From Lachnospiraceae bacterium (GTDB lineage: Bacteria > Bacillota > Clostridia > Lachnospirales > Lachnospiraceae), in assembly GCA_016281335.1 (NCBI GenBank), contig JAEEIK010000044.1:1-64000 (forward strand): a stretch of 64,000 nucleotides of DNA. The letters are read 5' to 3'. A program made the translations under genes and the position numbers. The notes under the pieces were generated by a model that worked only from the letters and a program-made list of their open reading frames with translations, had not been told where the DNA came from and searched no databases. This document shows, one piece after another, positions 1 to 8,868 of this stretch. Position 1 is the first letter of the stretch. The number at the start of each line of letters is the position of its first letter.

Positions 1-280
1 CATTAACATAGTACATACCGCAACGCTCAGCTTCTGACTTGATAGCCTCCTGAGCCTGCTTCTTGGTACCTACGAAGAGTACGGTACCGCCCTGTGCTGC
101 GATGTCGGAAATAGCATTGTATGCCGCATCAACCATACCTACAGACTTCTGCAGATCGATGATGTAGATCCCGTTACGCTCCGTAAAGATGTAAGGAGCC
201 ATCTTAGGATTCCATCTCCTTGTCTGATGACCGAAATGTACACCGGCCTCAAGCAGCTGTTTCATTGAAATTACGCCCAT
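1..280 (-). CDS. rpsB: 30S ribosomal protein S2 (5' part; continues beyond window)
   Basis: Structural protein of the small ribosomal subunit. The minus strand reads from ATG at 280-278 as [20 protein letters not shown], followed by [12 protein letters not shown] and [10 protein letters not shown], which is the highly conserved S2 N-terminus. About 93 residues are present of the usual 230-250; the reading frame is open at base 1. A strong Shine-Dalgarno (GGAGG, 8 nt before ATG) fixes the start. It has its own promoter at 370-398, and tsf would be expected downstream outside the window. Identity is secure. Confidence 0.97.
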   Translation of the reverse strand, partial: MGVISMKQLLEAGVHFGHQTRRWNPKMAPYIFTERNGIYIIDLQKSVGMVDAAYNAISDIAAQGGTVLFVGTKKQAQEAIKSEAERCGMYYVN

Positions 281-369
281 TTTTATTTCCTCCGTTTTGG
301 TTTTACTTCCACGGAACTCACAGTTTCCTGCACCGAAACGTGCTCCGTGTGTAATTTTGCAACTTTAAT

Positions 370-398
370 ATATTACCACGAAAAATCCCCTTTTGCAA
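370..398 (-). promoter_or_regulatory. rpsB promoter
   Basis: On the minus strand, a -35 box TTGCAA (398-393) and a -10 box TAATAT (375-370) are separated by exactly 17 nt. The 5' leader before rpsB is about 85 nt. The -35 box lies inside the hairpin of the preceding gene's terminator. The same -35/-10 layout occurs before rplS and secG. Confidence 0.75.
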
Positions 399-409
399 GG
401 GGATTTTTT
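383..409 (-). terminator. Rho-independent terminator after the chemoreceptor gene
   Basis: An inverted repeat, AAAAATCCCC and GGGGATTTTT around TTTTGCAA, lies 27 nt past the stop codon of the chemoreceptor gene. The stem has 10 base pairs and A/T tracts on both sides, so it could act on either strand. Confidence 0.85.
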
Positions 410-435
410 CGGAAAACTTTAGTATTTATCCAGGT

Positions 436-2475
436 TCAGATCAGTTCGTCTATATTCGATTTGTCAGCCACGGAAGCCCGGCAGGATATAGTCTCACCCG
501 GGAACTGAGTCTTATCCACAAGATGATTGTACATCCATATGATGGGATCGTGCCCCTGACCGAAGGAATCCTGGCTTAAAATAGTTCCTATTGCGCCGTT
601 TTTAATATAGTCAAATAGTGCAGGTGTCAGATCAAACCCAACGATACAGGTCTTTCCGAGACACTTTGCATCAATAACAGCCTTGGCTGCCTCAGCCGGG
701 AAACCGTTAGTCAGGAACAGCACCTTGATATTCTTATTTTTCTCAAGAAGCGCACGGGTCTTCTTATATACATCATCCCCGTCGTCATCAACTTTGACCT
801 CCTCGGTGATATGTATATTTTTGTATTTTGCCACGGCATCAACAAAGCCTTTTCTTCTCTCCACGTTGCCGATAATGGAATCATTTCCCATCAGTATGCC
901 GACATTTCCGCTTTTATTCGCCAGTTCGTATGCTGCCTTGGCTGCCATGGCACCCTGTTCGATGGAATCAGGCTTCAAACAGGCAAGACGCAGGTTCTTA
1001 TCACTGCAGTCGCAGTTGTAGGTCATCAGTTTTACGCCTTTTTTCACCGCATCATTCAATACGCCTTCTACACCGCCGAGGAAGCCCGGATAGATGATGG
1101 CATCAAACTTCTCATCCACCAGCCCGCGTATAAGATTACGGACCATTTCATCACCGTCACCCTCACCGAACACTATGGGTACGAAGCGGGCTTTGGCCTT
1201 TAACTGTTCCAGTTCCTTGACCGCATAATTTGCACCGCGTTCTACTCCGTACCAGAATTCATTATCGTACATGGACAAAAGAGCTATCTTTATCTCTTTG
1301 CCGGCCCTTGCCTTTGTAGGCGATATACCGGTATCGAATCTTCCGAGCAAACGTCTTATTCCCGACAGCATGCCGTCAAGGGCCGCCGTATTCTCGCCTA
1401 TCTGGGCCGCCTCATTCGTAACATCCCTGGAAATCTCAGCTATCTCAGCAGCCATATCATTGATATCCCCTGCCGTATCGCACAGCCTGGAGGCTATATC
1501 TTTTGAACGATCGTAATTGCTCTCCATTACACGGAACAGTTTATTTATATCCGTGAGCCTGGTCTGTATCTGGTTGGAATTGGTATTTATCGAACGGAAA
1601 GAACTGTTTACCTCACCAAAGGAGGCTTTACTGTTATTATAGGTATCCGTACATTTAGCTATGCTTTCGGTGACACCAGAACTGCTCTGCATTATCTCAT
1701 TAAGTATGGCATTGATCCTGTCCATGCCTTCCCTGGTCTGCTCTGACATGCCGGTCATCTCGCTGGCAACAACCGCAAAGCCCTTACCAGTCTCGCCGGC
1801 TCTGGCCGCTTCTATGGATGCATTAAAGGACAGCAGCTTCAGCTGGTTGCTGATCCCGACTATAAAATCACCGACTTCATATACTTTCTGTATCTGGTCA
1901 TTAAAGCGTTTGATAGTGTCGTTGATATCTTGCAGATCAGCTGAAACCACATCCATCTCACTGCTGTATTTTTCAAGATCGGCAATACCGCGGTCACTGA
2001 TCTTCCCGGTCTCCTCAAGCATATTGACGATATCATCCATTGAATTACCGATCTCTTTAAGCTGCTCGGAATTGGAATCAACCAAAGACATATTGTCCTG
2101 CACCATATTAAGCTGCATGGCAGTCTTCTCTTCCACGCTTATGGTATTCCCGGCAATCTTCTCGTTATCTTTCCTGTTTGCCTCCATGCTGTTTGTCAGC
2201 TTTTCCACGGCATCGGAAAGCACAACGGTGTTCTGCTTCGTGGACTCCATAAAAGTTAAGAGATTTGATTTGATAAGATTCAGTCCGGAGGCGATTATAT
2301 CCTGGCTGCTCTTATTTCCCTCGACCGGTATGTCATCAATATTAAGCTTTCCTTTGACCAGCTGCTGGGCATTATATACCATCTGCTCCTGTTTCTTTTT
2401 ACTGAACAGCCAGAATATAATGCCTGCCAGTATAACCACCAATTCAATGATTGCTATAACTACAAATATCCCCAT
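436..2475 (-). CDS. Methyl-accepting chemotaxis protein with C-terminal sugar-binding-protein domain
   Basis: Chemoreceptor of 679 residues. A single N-terminal membrane helix (about 4-24) is followed at once by KKK, which predicts an N-out, C-in topology. There is no extracellular sensor and no obvious HAMP domain. Residues about 80-380 form the coiled-coil MCP signalling domain, with the hairpin tip EAARAGETGKGFAVVASEM at 222-240 that contacts CheW and CheA. Residues about 394-679 are a type-1 periplasmic-binding-protein fold (starting KIALLSMYDNEFWYGVERG), like that of LacI-type or ribose-binding proteins, but placed after the signalling domain and so predicted to be in the cytoplasm. The inference is an intracellular solute sensor feeding the chemotaxis pathway. 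No C-terminal CheR-binding pentapeptide is seen. A good Shine-Dalgarno (AAGGGGGG) precedes the ATG. Confidence 0.9.
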   Translation of the reverse strand: MGIFVVIAIIELVVILAGIIFWLFSKKKQEQMVYNAQQLVKGKLNIDDIPVEGNKSSQDIIASGLNLIKSNLLTFMESTKQNTVVLSDAVEKLTNSMEANRKDNEKIAGNTISVEEKTAMQLNMVQDNMSLVDSNSEQLKEIGNSMDDIVNMLEETGKISDRGIADLEKYSSEMDVVSADLQDINDTIKRFNDQIQKVYEVGDFIVGISNQLKLLSFNASIEAARAGETGKGFAVVASEMTGMSEQTREGMDRINAILNEIMQSSSGVTESIAKCTDTYNNSKASFGEVNSSFRSINTNSNQIQTRLTDINKLFRVMESNYDRSKDIASRLCDTAGDINDMAAEIAEISRDVTNEAAQIGENTAALDGMLSGIRRLLGRFDTGISPTKARAGKEIKIALLSMYDNEFWYGVERGANYAVKELEQLKAKARFVPIVFGEGDGDEMVRNLIRGLVDEKFDAIIYPGFLGGVEGVLNDAVKKGVKLMTYNCDCSDKNLRLACLKPDSIEQGAMAAKAAYELANKSGNVGILMGNDSIIGNVERRKGFVDAVAKYKNIHITEEVKVDDDGDDVYKKTRALLEKNKNIKVLFLTNGFPAEAAKAVIDAKCLGKTCIVGFDLTPALFDYIKNGAIGTILSQDSFGQGHDPIIWMYNHLVDKTQFPGETISCRASVADKSNIDELI

Positions 2476-2518
2476 GATACCCCCCTTTCAGATCTGCTTA
2501 TATGTTGTTGAAAAAGCC

Positions 2519-3235
2519 TCAGTCCGGTAATCTTTCTCCTATATGGAGTCTATAGTCACTTTCATATATGGCGTCCAGTCTGCTCCTATAAACATAATCA
2601 GTCATATTTACAACAGTTTTATCTACTACACCAGTAAGGACAAGGCATATGATTATTGTGAGTATGCTTTCCGGCACGCTTTTCCGTTTCTTTCTCCCCG
2701 GATCATTTACGGTTTCATCCCTGTACTTTTCATTGGATCTCTGTTTATTGAAAGCTGCAGCTCCGATCAACCAGAATATAGCCGGGCCGGCCAGGAAAAA
2801 AATCATCGCTTTACAATCCTTAACATTCAGAGCTGTCCACTTTGCAACATATACAACTATAAAGATCAACTGGACTGCTGCAACCGCCACACAGATATAA
2901 GACATCACCCGGCTGCCTGTATCGTCCTTTTCTTCTTCCGTATAAGCAGGATCCCCGTTATAAACAGGCTGCAGTTTTTTGTTATAAGGCACACTGATGC
3001 CTCTGTCTTCAAGCTTTTTGATATATACAAGGCTGTCCGCATAAGCATACCAGCATACTATCATCAGCGGCAGACATGCTACAAGCAGGAGTCCCGCAGT
3101 GGCAATGATCACGGTCGACTCAAGCTCTCTGGGCTCCAGCCATGCAAACAGAAATGATACAGCAAAGAGCGCTGTAAAAACAATTGCGCATATCTTAAAA
3201 ACCTTATTGTCTCTTTTGTCGTAACGAAATTTCAT
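2519..3235 (-). CDS. Multi-pass membrane protein of unknown function
   Basis: I do not recognise a family. The 238-residue protein has about five hydrophobic segments (roughly 13-32, 41-63, 113-133, 144-161, 188-206). A charged cytosolic-type stretch lies between segments 2 and 3 (KKLEDRGISVPYNKKLQ), and an Arg/Lys-rich patch (PGRKKRKS) precedes the last helix. It sits 43 nt upstream of the chemoreceptor gene and 24 nt downstream of the FecR-domain gene, so it may be co-transcribed with either. Nothing else in the sequence indicates a role. Confidence 0.7.
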   Translation of the reverse strand: MKFRYDKRDNKVFKICAIVFTALFAVSFLFAWLEPRELESTVIIATAGLLLVACLPLMIVCWYAYADSLVYIKKLEDRGISVPYNKKLQPVYNGDPAYTEEEKDDTGSRVMSYICVAVAAVQLIFIVVYVAKWTALNVKDCKAMIFFLAGPAIFWLIGAAAFNKQRSNEKYRDETVNDPGRKKRKSVPESILTIIICLVLTGVVDKTVVNMTDYVYRSRLDAIYESDYRLHIGERLPD

Positions 3236-3259
3236 ATATCTGTTCCTATCCCATTATGA

Positions 3260-5221
3260 TCAAAGAGTAACATGAACTATATTGCTTATAACCTCGCCGA
3301 CGTATATTCCGCCCTTGTTGATGGTAAGCCTTATTCTTAGTGTATTGTCTCCTGATCCCGGCGTTCCGACTATATTGATCGTTCCTGTCCAGTCAGATGT
3401 CAGATCCTGTGTCGAAATACTTACACCCTCAGAAGCCTCATAAAGGTCTATAACATATTCATAACCTTCGGTACAGTTTGCTAGTCTGTAACCGATCATT
3501 GCCCTGCCTTCAAAAGGATCCGGATCGATACCTGAATCTACATCTTCAAAAGAAGGAGCCGGAATAACCGTAACCGTACATGTAGCGGTCTTCCCTCCTG
3601 CTGCAGCCGTAATTACAGCAGTTCCGGGCGTACCGCCTTTGATCAGTACTGAAGTGCCTGATGACACCACAATCGCAACAGAAGAATCACTGCTTTCAAA
3701 AAGCACTTCGGCATCACTGGGATCAACCGAAACGCCGGTCTCGTTGCTGCCACCCTGTAAAATGGTCATGGAATCAACATTCCAGGACAGCGAGTTGACG
3801 GTCTTTGCACTTACGGTCACCGCACAGCTTGCGCTTGCTCCGCCTCCGTCGGCAGCCGTAGCCGTTATGGTTGCGCTGCCTGCAGCAAAAGCTTTTATGT
3901 TTCCGCTGCTGTCTACAGTGACTACAGACGTATCACTGCTTGACCAGTTTATCGTTTTATCAGTCGCATTCGAAGGTGAAATCGATACAGTGAGAGGTAT
4001 CTCATCTCCCACATTCATCTCGACAGAACTGCTCATCATTATGCTTTCAACCTTCACAACAGGATCATCCGTCGGCGTCGGATCTTCCGTCGGTGTCGGC
4101 TCATCTGTCGGTGTAGCCGTCGGAGTCGGAGTTGCTGTCGGTGTCGGTGTGTTTGAAGGCGTAGGTGTCGGCGTATTCGTCGGCGTTGCCGTGGGTTTCT
4201 TAGTCGGTGTCGGATTATTTACCGGCGTAGGCGTAGGCTCCTCTGCTTCCGGTGTCGGAGTAGGTGTCGGAACAGGAGGCGGTGTAGCCGGCCTTTGCGT
4301 CGGTGTTGCCGTAGGTGTAGGTGTCACCGAAGGCTTGGGTGTCCCCGGCTTATTGGTTGGTGTCGGAGTATTGGTAGCTGTCGGTGAAGCCGAAGGCGCA
4401 TCCGTAGGCTCCTCCTCTTCTGTCGGCGAAGGCTCCTCTGTAGGTGTAGCGGCCTTAGTCGGTGTCGGCGAAGGCAGTCCTTCCGCTATGCCTTTGATCT
4501 TATCCTTTGACCAGCCGGTTGCATCACATACTTTATCCAGCAGTTCTTCATGTTCTATCAGGTACCTTACCACTTCATCCGGCAGATCATCTTCCGTTAT
4601 ACTGAGTTTTTCAAAGGTAACGCTGTCGTCCATATTGTCGGTGTCATTACAGTAGACGTATATTATCTCGCCTTCCTCCACCGTTGTAGTCTTTTGTACT
4701 CCTGTTTCGGGATTGATGCCCACCACTTCCACTTTACCGTCGGTTATAAGTATACCGTCATGACCGTCTTTATCCACAAACACATAGCCCGAAGTACCTC
4801 TTATACCTGCGATCATGGTAGCCGTACGTATCTGAAAACTCTCATCAGCTTCCAGCTTCTTACTGACATCAAAAAACAGTGAACCTTCTTTCAGATTCAG
4901 ATCAAGATTTTTTCCGCTCTGATTGAATTCGGCAACGCTGCTTTCCTGAAGCGTAACAGCCTTATTATCATCAAGACTTATGGACGCAAGACTCTTAACT
5001 GCGGTAGACAGAACATCTCCGCTGTTAAGTTTAAGATTATCCACTATGGTTTTGGTCTTACCCTTGGATTCAAGGGTAACCGTTCCTTCAATCTTTAATA
5101 AACGCATGGTCGTAGCCGAAAGCTTATTCTTTCCGCTAAAGACCAGGATCAGAATTACGGCTGCAATAAGAATGACCGTAGCGGCGCTTCCGATTATCAA
5201 TAGTTTTTTCTTATTCTTCAT
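3260..5221 (-). CDS. FecR-domain surface protein with Pro/Thr-rich linker and Ig-like domains
   Basis: Predicted membrane-anchored extracellular protein of 653 residues. An uncleaved signal-anchor (about 6-29) follows MKNKKKL. Residues about 38-190 form a FecR domain (LLKIEGTVTLESKGK, FQIRTATMIAGIRGTSGYVF), a family that includes peptidoglycan-associated and sigma-regulatory proteins. Residues about 249-388 are a low-complexity linker of TPT and ATPTP units. Two Ig-like domains of the bacterial Big_2 type follow (about 390-470 and 475-555), then a C-terminal beta-rich region. The linker's DNA is a GTCGG-rich repeat that creates a long spurious reading frame on the other strand. Its Shine-Dalgarno, GAGGGG, is supplied by the dispersed repeat at 5228-5281. 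Substrate and partner are unknown. Confidence 0.85.
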   Translation of the reverse strand: MKNKKKLLIIGSAATVILIAAVILILVFSGKNKLSATTMRLLKIEGTVTLESKGKTKTIVDNLKLNSGDVLSTAVKSLASISLDDNKAVTLQESSVAEFNQSGKNLDLNLKEGSLFFDVSKKLEADESFQIRTATMIAGIRGTSGYVFVDKDGHDGILITDGKVEVVGINPETGVQKTTTVEEGEIIYVYCNDTDNMDDSVTFEKLSITEDDLPDEVVRYLIEHEELLDKVCDATGWSKDKIKGIAEGLPSPTPTKAATPTEEPSPTEEEEPTDAPSASPTATNTPTPTNKPGTPKPSVTPTPTATPTQRPATPPPVPTPTPTPEAEEPTPTPVNNPTPTKKPTATPTNTPTPTPSNTPTPTATPTPTATPTDEPTPTEDPTPTDDPVVKVESIMMSSSVEMNVGDEIPLTVSISPSNATDKTINWSSSDTSVVTVDSSGNIKAFAAGSATITATAADGGGASASCAVTVSAKTVNSLSWNVDSMTILQGGSNETGVSVDPSDAEVLFESSDSSVAIVVSSGTSVLIKGGTPGTAVITAAAGGKTATCTVTVIPAPSFEDVDSGIDPDPFEGRAMIGYRLANCTEGYEYVIDLYEASEGVSISTQDLTSDWTGTINIVGTPGSGDNTLRIRLTINKGGIYVGEVISNIVHVTL

Positions 5222-5227
5222 ATCTAT

Positions 5228-5281
5228 CCCCTCATCAGTCAGCCTGATTTGCTGACAGCGCTCCCCACAAAAAGGGAGAAA
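5228..5281 (-). repeat. REP-like dispersed palindromic repeat, copy B
   Basis: Two adjacent hairpins lie between the GH25-like gene and the FecR-domain gene: CTCCC/GGGGAG, and GTCAGC/GCTGAC (5251-5256 with 5238-5243). The end is GATGAGGGG. The arrangement and end sequence match the repeat at 22122-22170. Here the terminal GATGAGGGG serves as the ribosome-binding site of the next gene, 6 nt from its ATG. Confidence 0.6.
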
Positions 5282-5283
5282 TC

Positions 5284-6435
5284 TTATCTTACGCTGTAAT
5301 CAACAAAACTGATATTCATCCTGGCACCTGTTGATATACCCGGGATCTTTGCATCCAGATCATATTGCCACATCACGAATTCGTAAGGATAATCAGGTAT
5401 ATCCGCTTCTTCGGAATACCAGGTCTCATAATCTGTAAGCGAGCCAAGGCTGTATTTCTGTATCAGCGTTGCCTTGGTACCATACAGAAGAGTAAAGAAG
5501 CCTTCGGCTTCAACCTCTTTCATAAAACTGATGGCACTGTTGGTACGCGGCATTTTCTGCAGATTGTCGGTTCTGGACTTTCCTTCTCCGAGCTGCTCTG
5601 CTGACAGAGCCAGCGGATATTCAAGTGTTATGGAATTCATGCTTATGGTATCCAGACAGAATCTTGCTTCTTCCAGGCCTTCATCCGGCGTAACAGCGGC
5701 AGTCACAAAATAAGCTCCCACCTTAAGCCCTGCAGCCTTTGCCTTTTCATAATTATCCAGAAAAGCATCATCTGCATTGATCTCTCCCGAACTGTAGCCC
5801 CTCTGTCCGAGTCTCAGCATCACAAACTCAATGCCGTTTTTCTTTAAAGCATTAAAGTCAACCACTCCTTCATCTTTGGAGATATCTACGCCGGTATAAC
5901 TTTTCTTTGCTCCATTCTCATAATACAACATTAAGGGCTTTTTAAAAACCATATTTGAAAAATCATATTCATTTTTTTTGAGATACGGGTTGATATCGAC
6001 CCATTCCCCGTCATTCTCTCCGGTCTTTATAAAGGTATGATTTCCGTCCTTCGAGGGATCATCCGGATCGATCTCCTCTTCATTTTCTGTTCTGTCGGGT
6101 ATAGGGGTAGCTATAATTGCCGGATGATTACCGTCGGCATAATCATCCCAGAAATCCAGATCCTGAGCCGTAAGTTTGGAATGTCCTTCTATCACATCCA
6201 GCGGTGACGAAGTCGGCGTAACTGATGAAGCAGCAGCTTCGCGCGCTTCTCTTGCAGCCGCCGCTGCCTTTCTTTTCTTTATATTGTTCTGATTTACGAG
6301 CATAACTATAACAAGGGTAACGAGTATAAAAAAGCTTGCCACCAAAGCCGCGTTCTTTAGCGTCCCGTTGCTTTTGTGGTGTATATACTCGTCAGTTCTT
6401 TCGTCATAATCGTTGAAATCATCATCCAGCTTCAT
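5284..6435 (-). CDS. GH25 (lysozyme)-like secreted or membrane-anchored protein
   Basis: A 383-residue protein with a cytosolic N-terminus, one membrane helix (about 29-47, LKNAALVASFFILVTLVIVM) and an extracellular part. After an acidic low-complexity linker, residues about 182-383 align with GH25 muramidases: GVDISKDEGVVDF, FVMLRLGQRGY, KVGAYFVTAA, and the end motif WQYDLDAKIPGIS. The usual DxE active-site pair appears as Ser-Ala-Glu (LALSAEQ), and the Asp normally in the C-terminal VDxN motif is Arg (ARMN). Lysozyme activity is therefore doubtful; it may bind or sense cell wall. The start overlaps the YczE-like gene by 4 nt (ATGA), so the two are translationally coupled. Confidence 0.8.
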   Translation of the reverse strand: MKLDDDFNDYDERTDEYIHHKSNGTLKNAALVASFFILVTLVIVMLVNQNNIKKRKAAAAAREAREAAASSVTPTSSPLDVIEGHSKLTAQDLDFWDDYADGNHPAIIATPIPDRTENEEEIDPDDPSKDGNHTFIKTGENDGEWVDINPYLKKNEYDFSNMVFKKPLMLYYENGAKKSYTGVDISKDEGVVDFNALKKNGIEFVMLRLGQRGYSSGEINADDAFLDNYEKAKAAGLKVGAYFVTAAVTPDEGLEEARFCLDTISMNSITLEYPLALSAEQLGEGKSRTDNLQKMPRTNSAISFMKEVEAEGFFTLLYGTKATLIQKYSLGSLTDYETWYSEEADIPDYPYEFVMWQYDLDAKIPGISTGARMNISFVDYSVR

Positions 6436-7091
6436 GCTTTTGCCTTTCTTCCGGCTATCTTCTTAAATGCCTTTCCTACAAGTGATACCGCAGGCCCCAG
6501 CAGAACCACCATGGATACAAGTCCGGGATTCAGCTTACCTCCGAGCAGGCAGCCTATGACCACAGCCGTTCCGTCATAGATCATTCGCAGTATAAAGAAG
6601 GGAAACTTCGGTAACGCATCTGATATTACCTTTGCCAGGCCGTCATAAGGGCTCATACCTGCATCTGCATTCATATATACCGCAGCTGCGATCACAAAAC
6701 CCACGATAGTCACTGCAAAGATCAGCGCTCTCATGGGAAATACTTCAAAATATTCACGGGGTATGCATTTAGACCATACGAATCTGAAGAAATCCGCGAT
6801 ATAGCCTATGCAGACCATATTCATGATCGTACCCGGACCTATCAGCTTTCTTCCCCAGATCAGAAGCGGTATGAAGATGATCGCATTAAAGATAAGTTCC
6901 TCCGTGCCGAAATCAATCCCTATGGTCCTTGCTATCATCAGGTTCATAAAGCTGAATGGATCGGTTCCCATATCAACTTCTATCAGAAAAGACAAAAAGA
7001 AACCCATAAAGAAGATTCCGACGCACATAATCGCGATCTTTAAGGGTGGAAAGCGTTTAAAAAATTTATCCTTAAGTTCCTTAGCAGACAT
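6432..7091 (-). CDS. YczE/YitT-like integral membrane protein
   Basis: A 219-residue polytopic membrane protein with about five or six helices. It matches the YczE-like family: an N-terminal helix IAIMCVGIFFMGFFLSFLIE, then VDMGTDPFSFMNLMIA, and a repeat of that motif at MNADAGMSPYDGLAKVIS. The pair of internal GxxPxxxL motifs suggests an internal duplication. The family's biochemical role is not established. The gene lies 5 nt after apbE and overlaps the GH25-like gene by 4 nt, so it is probably in the same transcript as the tail of the rnf operon. Confidence 0.8.
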   Translation of the reverse strand: MSAKELKDKFFKRFPPLKIAIMCVGIFFMGFFLSFLIEVDMGTDPFSFMNLMIARTIGIDFGTEELIFNAIIFIPLLIWGRKLIGPGTIMNMVCIGYIADFFRFVWSKCIPREYFEVFPMRALIFAVTIVGFVIAAAVYMNADAGMSPYDGLAKVISDALPKFPFFILRMIYDGTAVVIGCLLGGKLNPGLVSMVVLLGPAVSLVGKAFKKIAGRKAKA

Positions 7092-7096
7092 ATCAA

Positions 7097-8068
7097 TTAC
7101 CGCCCGGCCGTTTTATACTCCGGAAAACCGCTGCTCACAGAGATATTTAAGTTCTTGTCGATAAAAAGAGCTTCTGCTCCCGGCGTGTTTTCTATCAACT
7201 TCATGCCTTCTTCCGTACCCATTACAAAGCAGGTTGTGGACAATGCATCCGCTTGGACGGCATCCCCGGATACTATTGTAACCGAAGACAATTCGTTTTC
7301 TACCGGATAACCGGTCTTTGCATCCAGTATATGATGATATAGATAGCCGTTTTTCTCAAAATAGCGTTCGTAATTGCCGCTGGTCACAACAGATATTTTT
7401 CCTGAAACATCTATGGTTACCAGAGATTCTCCGTTTGAGAACGGCTTTTCTATCCCTATCCTGTACAGCTTATTCCCCGTTTTCGTTCCGCATACGGAAA
7501 CATTTCCGCCAAGATTAAGCAATCCGGCCCTGCAGCCCGTTTCCATAAGCCTGTCGGCAATATACCCTTTGGCAATAAAGCCGAGATCCAGCTTAGTCCC
7601 GGGATCCGACAGTCTGACATTGTCTCCGTCTATAATAAGCTTATCAAAGCCGACATGCTTAAGAGCTTCATTAATGCTTTCTTCCGATGGTACTGATGCA
7701 TTATCCTCATCCTGATGAAAATCCCAGAGCGAAGATACGCTTCCTATGGTAGGATCTATCCTTCCGTCGGATATCTCGTAATAATACCTGCATTTCTCCA
7801 GAAGCTCTGTCGTCTCCGGCGATACTTTTACAGCTTCACCCCCGGCTGCATTGATCCTGTATATGTCCGATCCCTCTATGGTTGCAGAAAAGAGCCTTTC
7901 ATAATCCTCTGTTTCTTTTATAAACTCCGAGGCCGGCTTTCCGTCATATACCGTAACACTGATAACAGTATCCAGTGCAAAAGCGCTTGCCGTATCCGCC
8001 TTCTTATCCGAACAGCCGGATATCAGCATTAACAGAAGGAGAAATAAAAACAGCTTTTCAGACTTCAT
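7097..8068 (-). CDS. apbE: FAD:protein FMN transferase, lipoprotein
   Basis: Transfers FMN from FAD onto a Thr of target proteins, here presumably RnfG and RnfD, outside the membrane. It has 323 residues. A lipoprotein signal ends in the lipobox LISGC. Family motifs are clear: DLGFIAKGYIADRLM (flavin-binding), HHILDAKTGYPVENELSS (metal-binding Asp region) and VQADALSTTCFVMG. The gene overlaps the 3' end of rnfB by 11 nt, which fits coupled expression with its substrates. A weak Shine-Dalgarno, GAGGAA, is present. Confidence 0.95.
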   Translation of the reverse strand: MKSEKLFLFLLLLMLISGCSDKKADTASAFALDTVISVTVYDGKPASEFIKETEDYERLFSATIEGSDIYRINAAGGEAVKVSPETTELLEKCRYYYEISDGRIDPTIGSVSSLWDFHQDEDNASVPSEESINEALKHVGFDKLIIDGDNVRLSDPGTKLDLGFIAKGYIADRLMETGCRAGLLNLGGNVSVCGTKTGNKLYRIGIEKPFSNGESLVTIDVSGKISVVTSGNYERYFEKNGYLYHHILDAKTGYPVENELSSVTIVSGDAVQADALSTTCFVMGTEEGMKLIENTPGAEALFIDKNLNISVSSGFPEYKTAGR

Positions 8069-8858
8069 GAATTATAGTCTTCCTCGGACATTTCTCCATG
8101 CAGACACCGCACTTTACACATTTATCCTGGTCAATATGAGCTACCAGCTCACTGACCGTCACTGCGCCGGCTTCGCAGTTTTTCATGCACAGACCGCAGC
8201 CGATACAGCCGGTCTTGCAGCTCTTCATCACATCCGGACCTTTGTCCTTTGAAGAACAGGCTACCAGATACTCTGCGTCATACGGCACAAGTTCTATCAG
8301 CTTCTTGGGACAGATCTCTACACATTTGCCGCAGGCCTTACAAGCTTCTTTATCAACTACGGCTATCCCCTTTACGATATGTATTGCGTCAAACTGACAT
8401 TCTTTCACACAGCTTCCGTAACCGAGACAGCCGTATACGCAACTTTTATCCCCGCCCCCCGGCGCAAGACCTGCCATACGGCAGTCCGCTTCGCCGTGAT
8501 ATTCATATTTCTTTTCCGCAGTCTCGCAGTTACCGGCGCACTTAACGTATGCAACCATATGAACCGAATCTCCGGCTTCCACTCCCATTATTTCAGCCAC
8601 TTTTGCGGCTACGGTTTCTCCTCCCACCGGACAGCCGTTTACCGGAGCCTCCCCCTTAACTATGGCAGCAGCAAGTCCCGAACACCCCGGATATCCGCAG
8701 CCTCCGCAGTTATTTCCCGGAAGCGTTTCAATGATCTTATCTTCGCGTTCATCGGTTTCCACATGAAAAATCTTTGCGGCAAAACCGAGAAAAAGTCCCA
8801 GCAAAAGTCCGAGTATTCCTATCAGCAGTACAGCTGTTAACATAGCACCGTAGTTCAT
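8058..8858 (-). CDS. rnfB: Rnf complex subunit B (ferredoxin-like, multi-[4Fe-4S])
   Basis: Electron-entry subunit of the ion-pumping ferredoxin:NAD+ oxidoreductase. It has 266 residues. An N-terminal membrane helix (about 7-29) is followed by a C-x2-C-x4-C-x16-C cluster site (C51, C54, C59, C76). The C-terminal half holds several further CxxCxxCxxxC or related [4Fe-4S] motifs (CKACGKCVEICPKK, CIGCGLCMKNC, CVKCGVCMEKCPRK). It is the last subunit gene in the order rnfC-D-G-E-A-B, with 10 nt to rnfA. Confidence 0.97.
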   Translation of the reverse strand: MNYGAMLTAVLLIGILGLLLGLFLGFAAKIFHVETDEREDKIIETLPGNNCGGCGYPGCSGLAAAIVKGEAPVNGCPVGGETVAAKVAEIMGVEAGDSVHMVAYVKCAGNCETAEKKYEYHGEADCRMAGLAPGGGDKSCVYGCLGYGSCVKECQFDAIHIVKGIAVVDKEACKACGKCVEICPKKLIELVPYDAEYLVACSSKDKGPDVMKSCKTGCIGCGLCMKNCEAGAVTVSELVAHIDQDKCVKCGVCMEKCPRKTIIHEV

Positions 8859-8868
8859 CTCTTAACTC

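Noticed and set aside
1661-2530. Plus-strand frame of 289 codons opposite the chemoreceptor
   Set aside because: Ser/Leu-rich shadow of the coiled-coil coding sequence.
3639-4655. Long plus-strand reading frame with Val-Gly repeats
   Set aside because: It is the antisense of the Pro/Thr-rich linker of the FecR-domain protein; periodic DNA keeps the other frame open. No ribosome-binding site or homology-like features.
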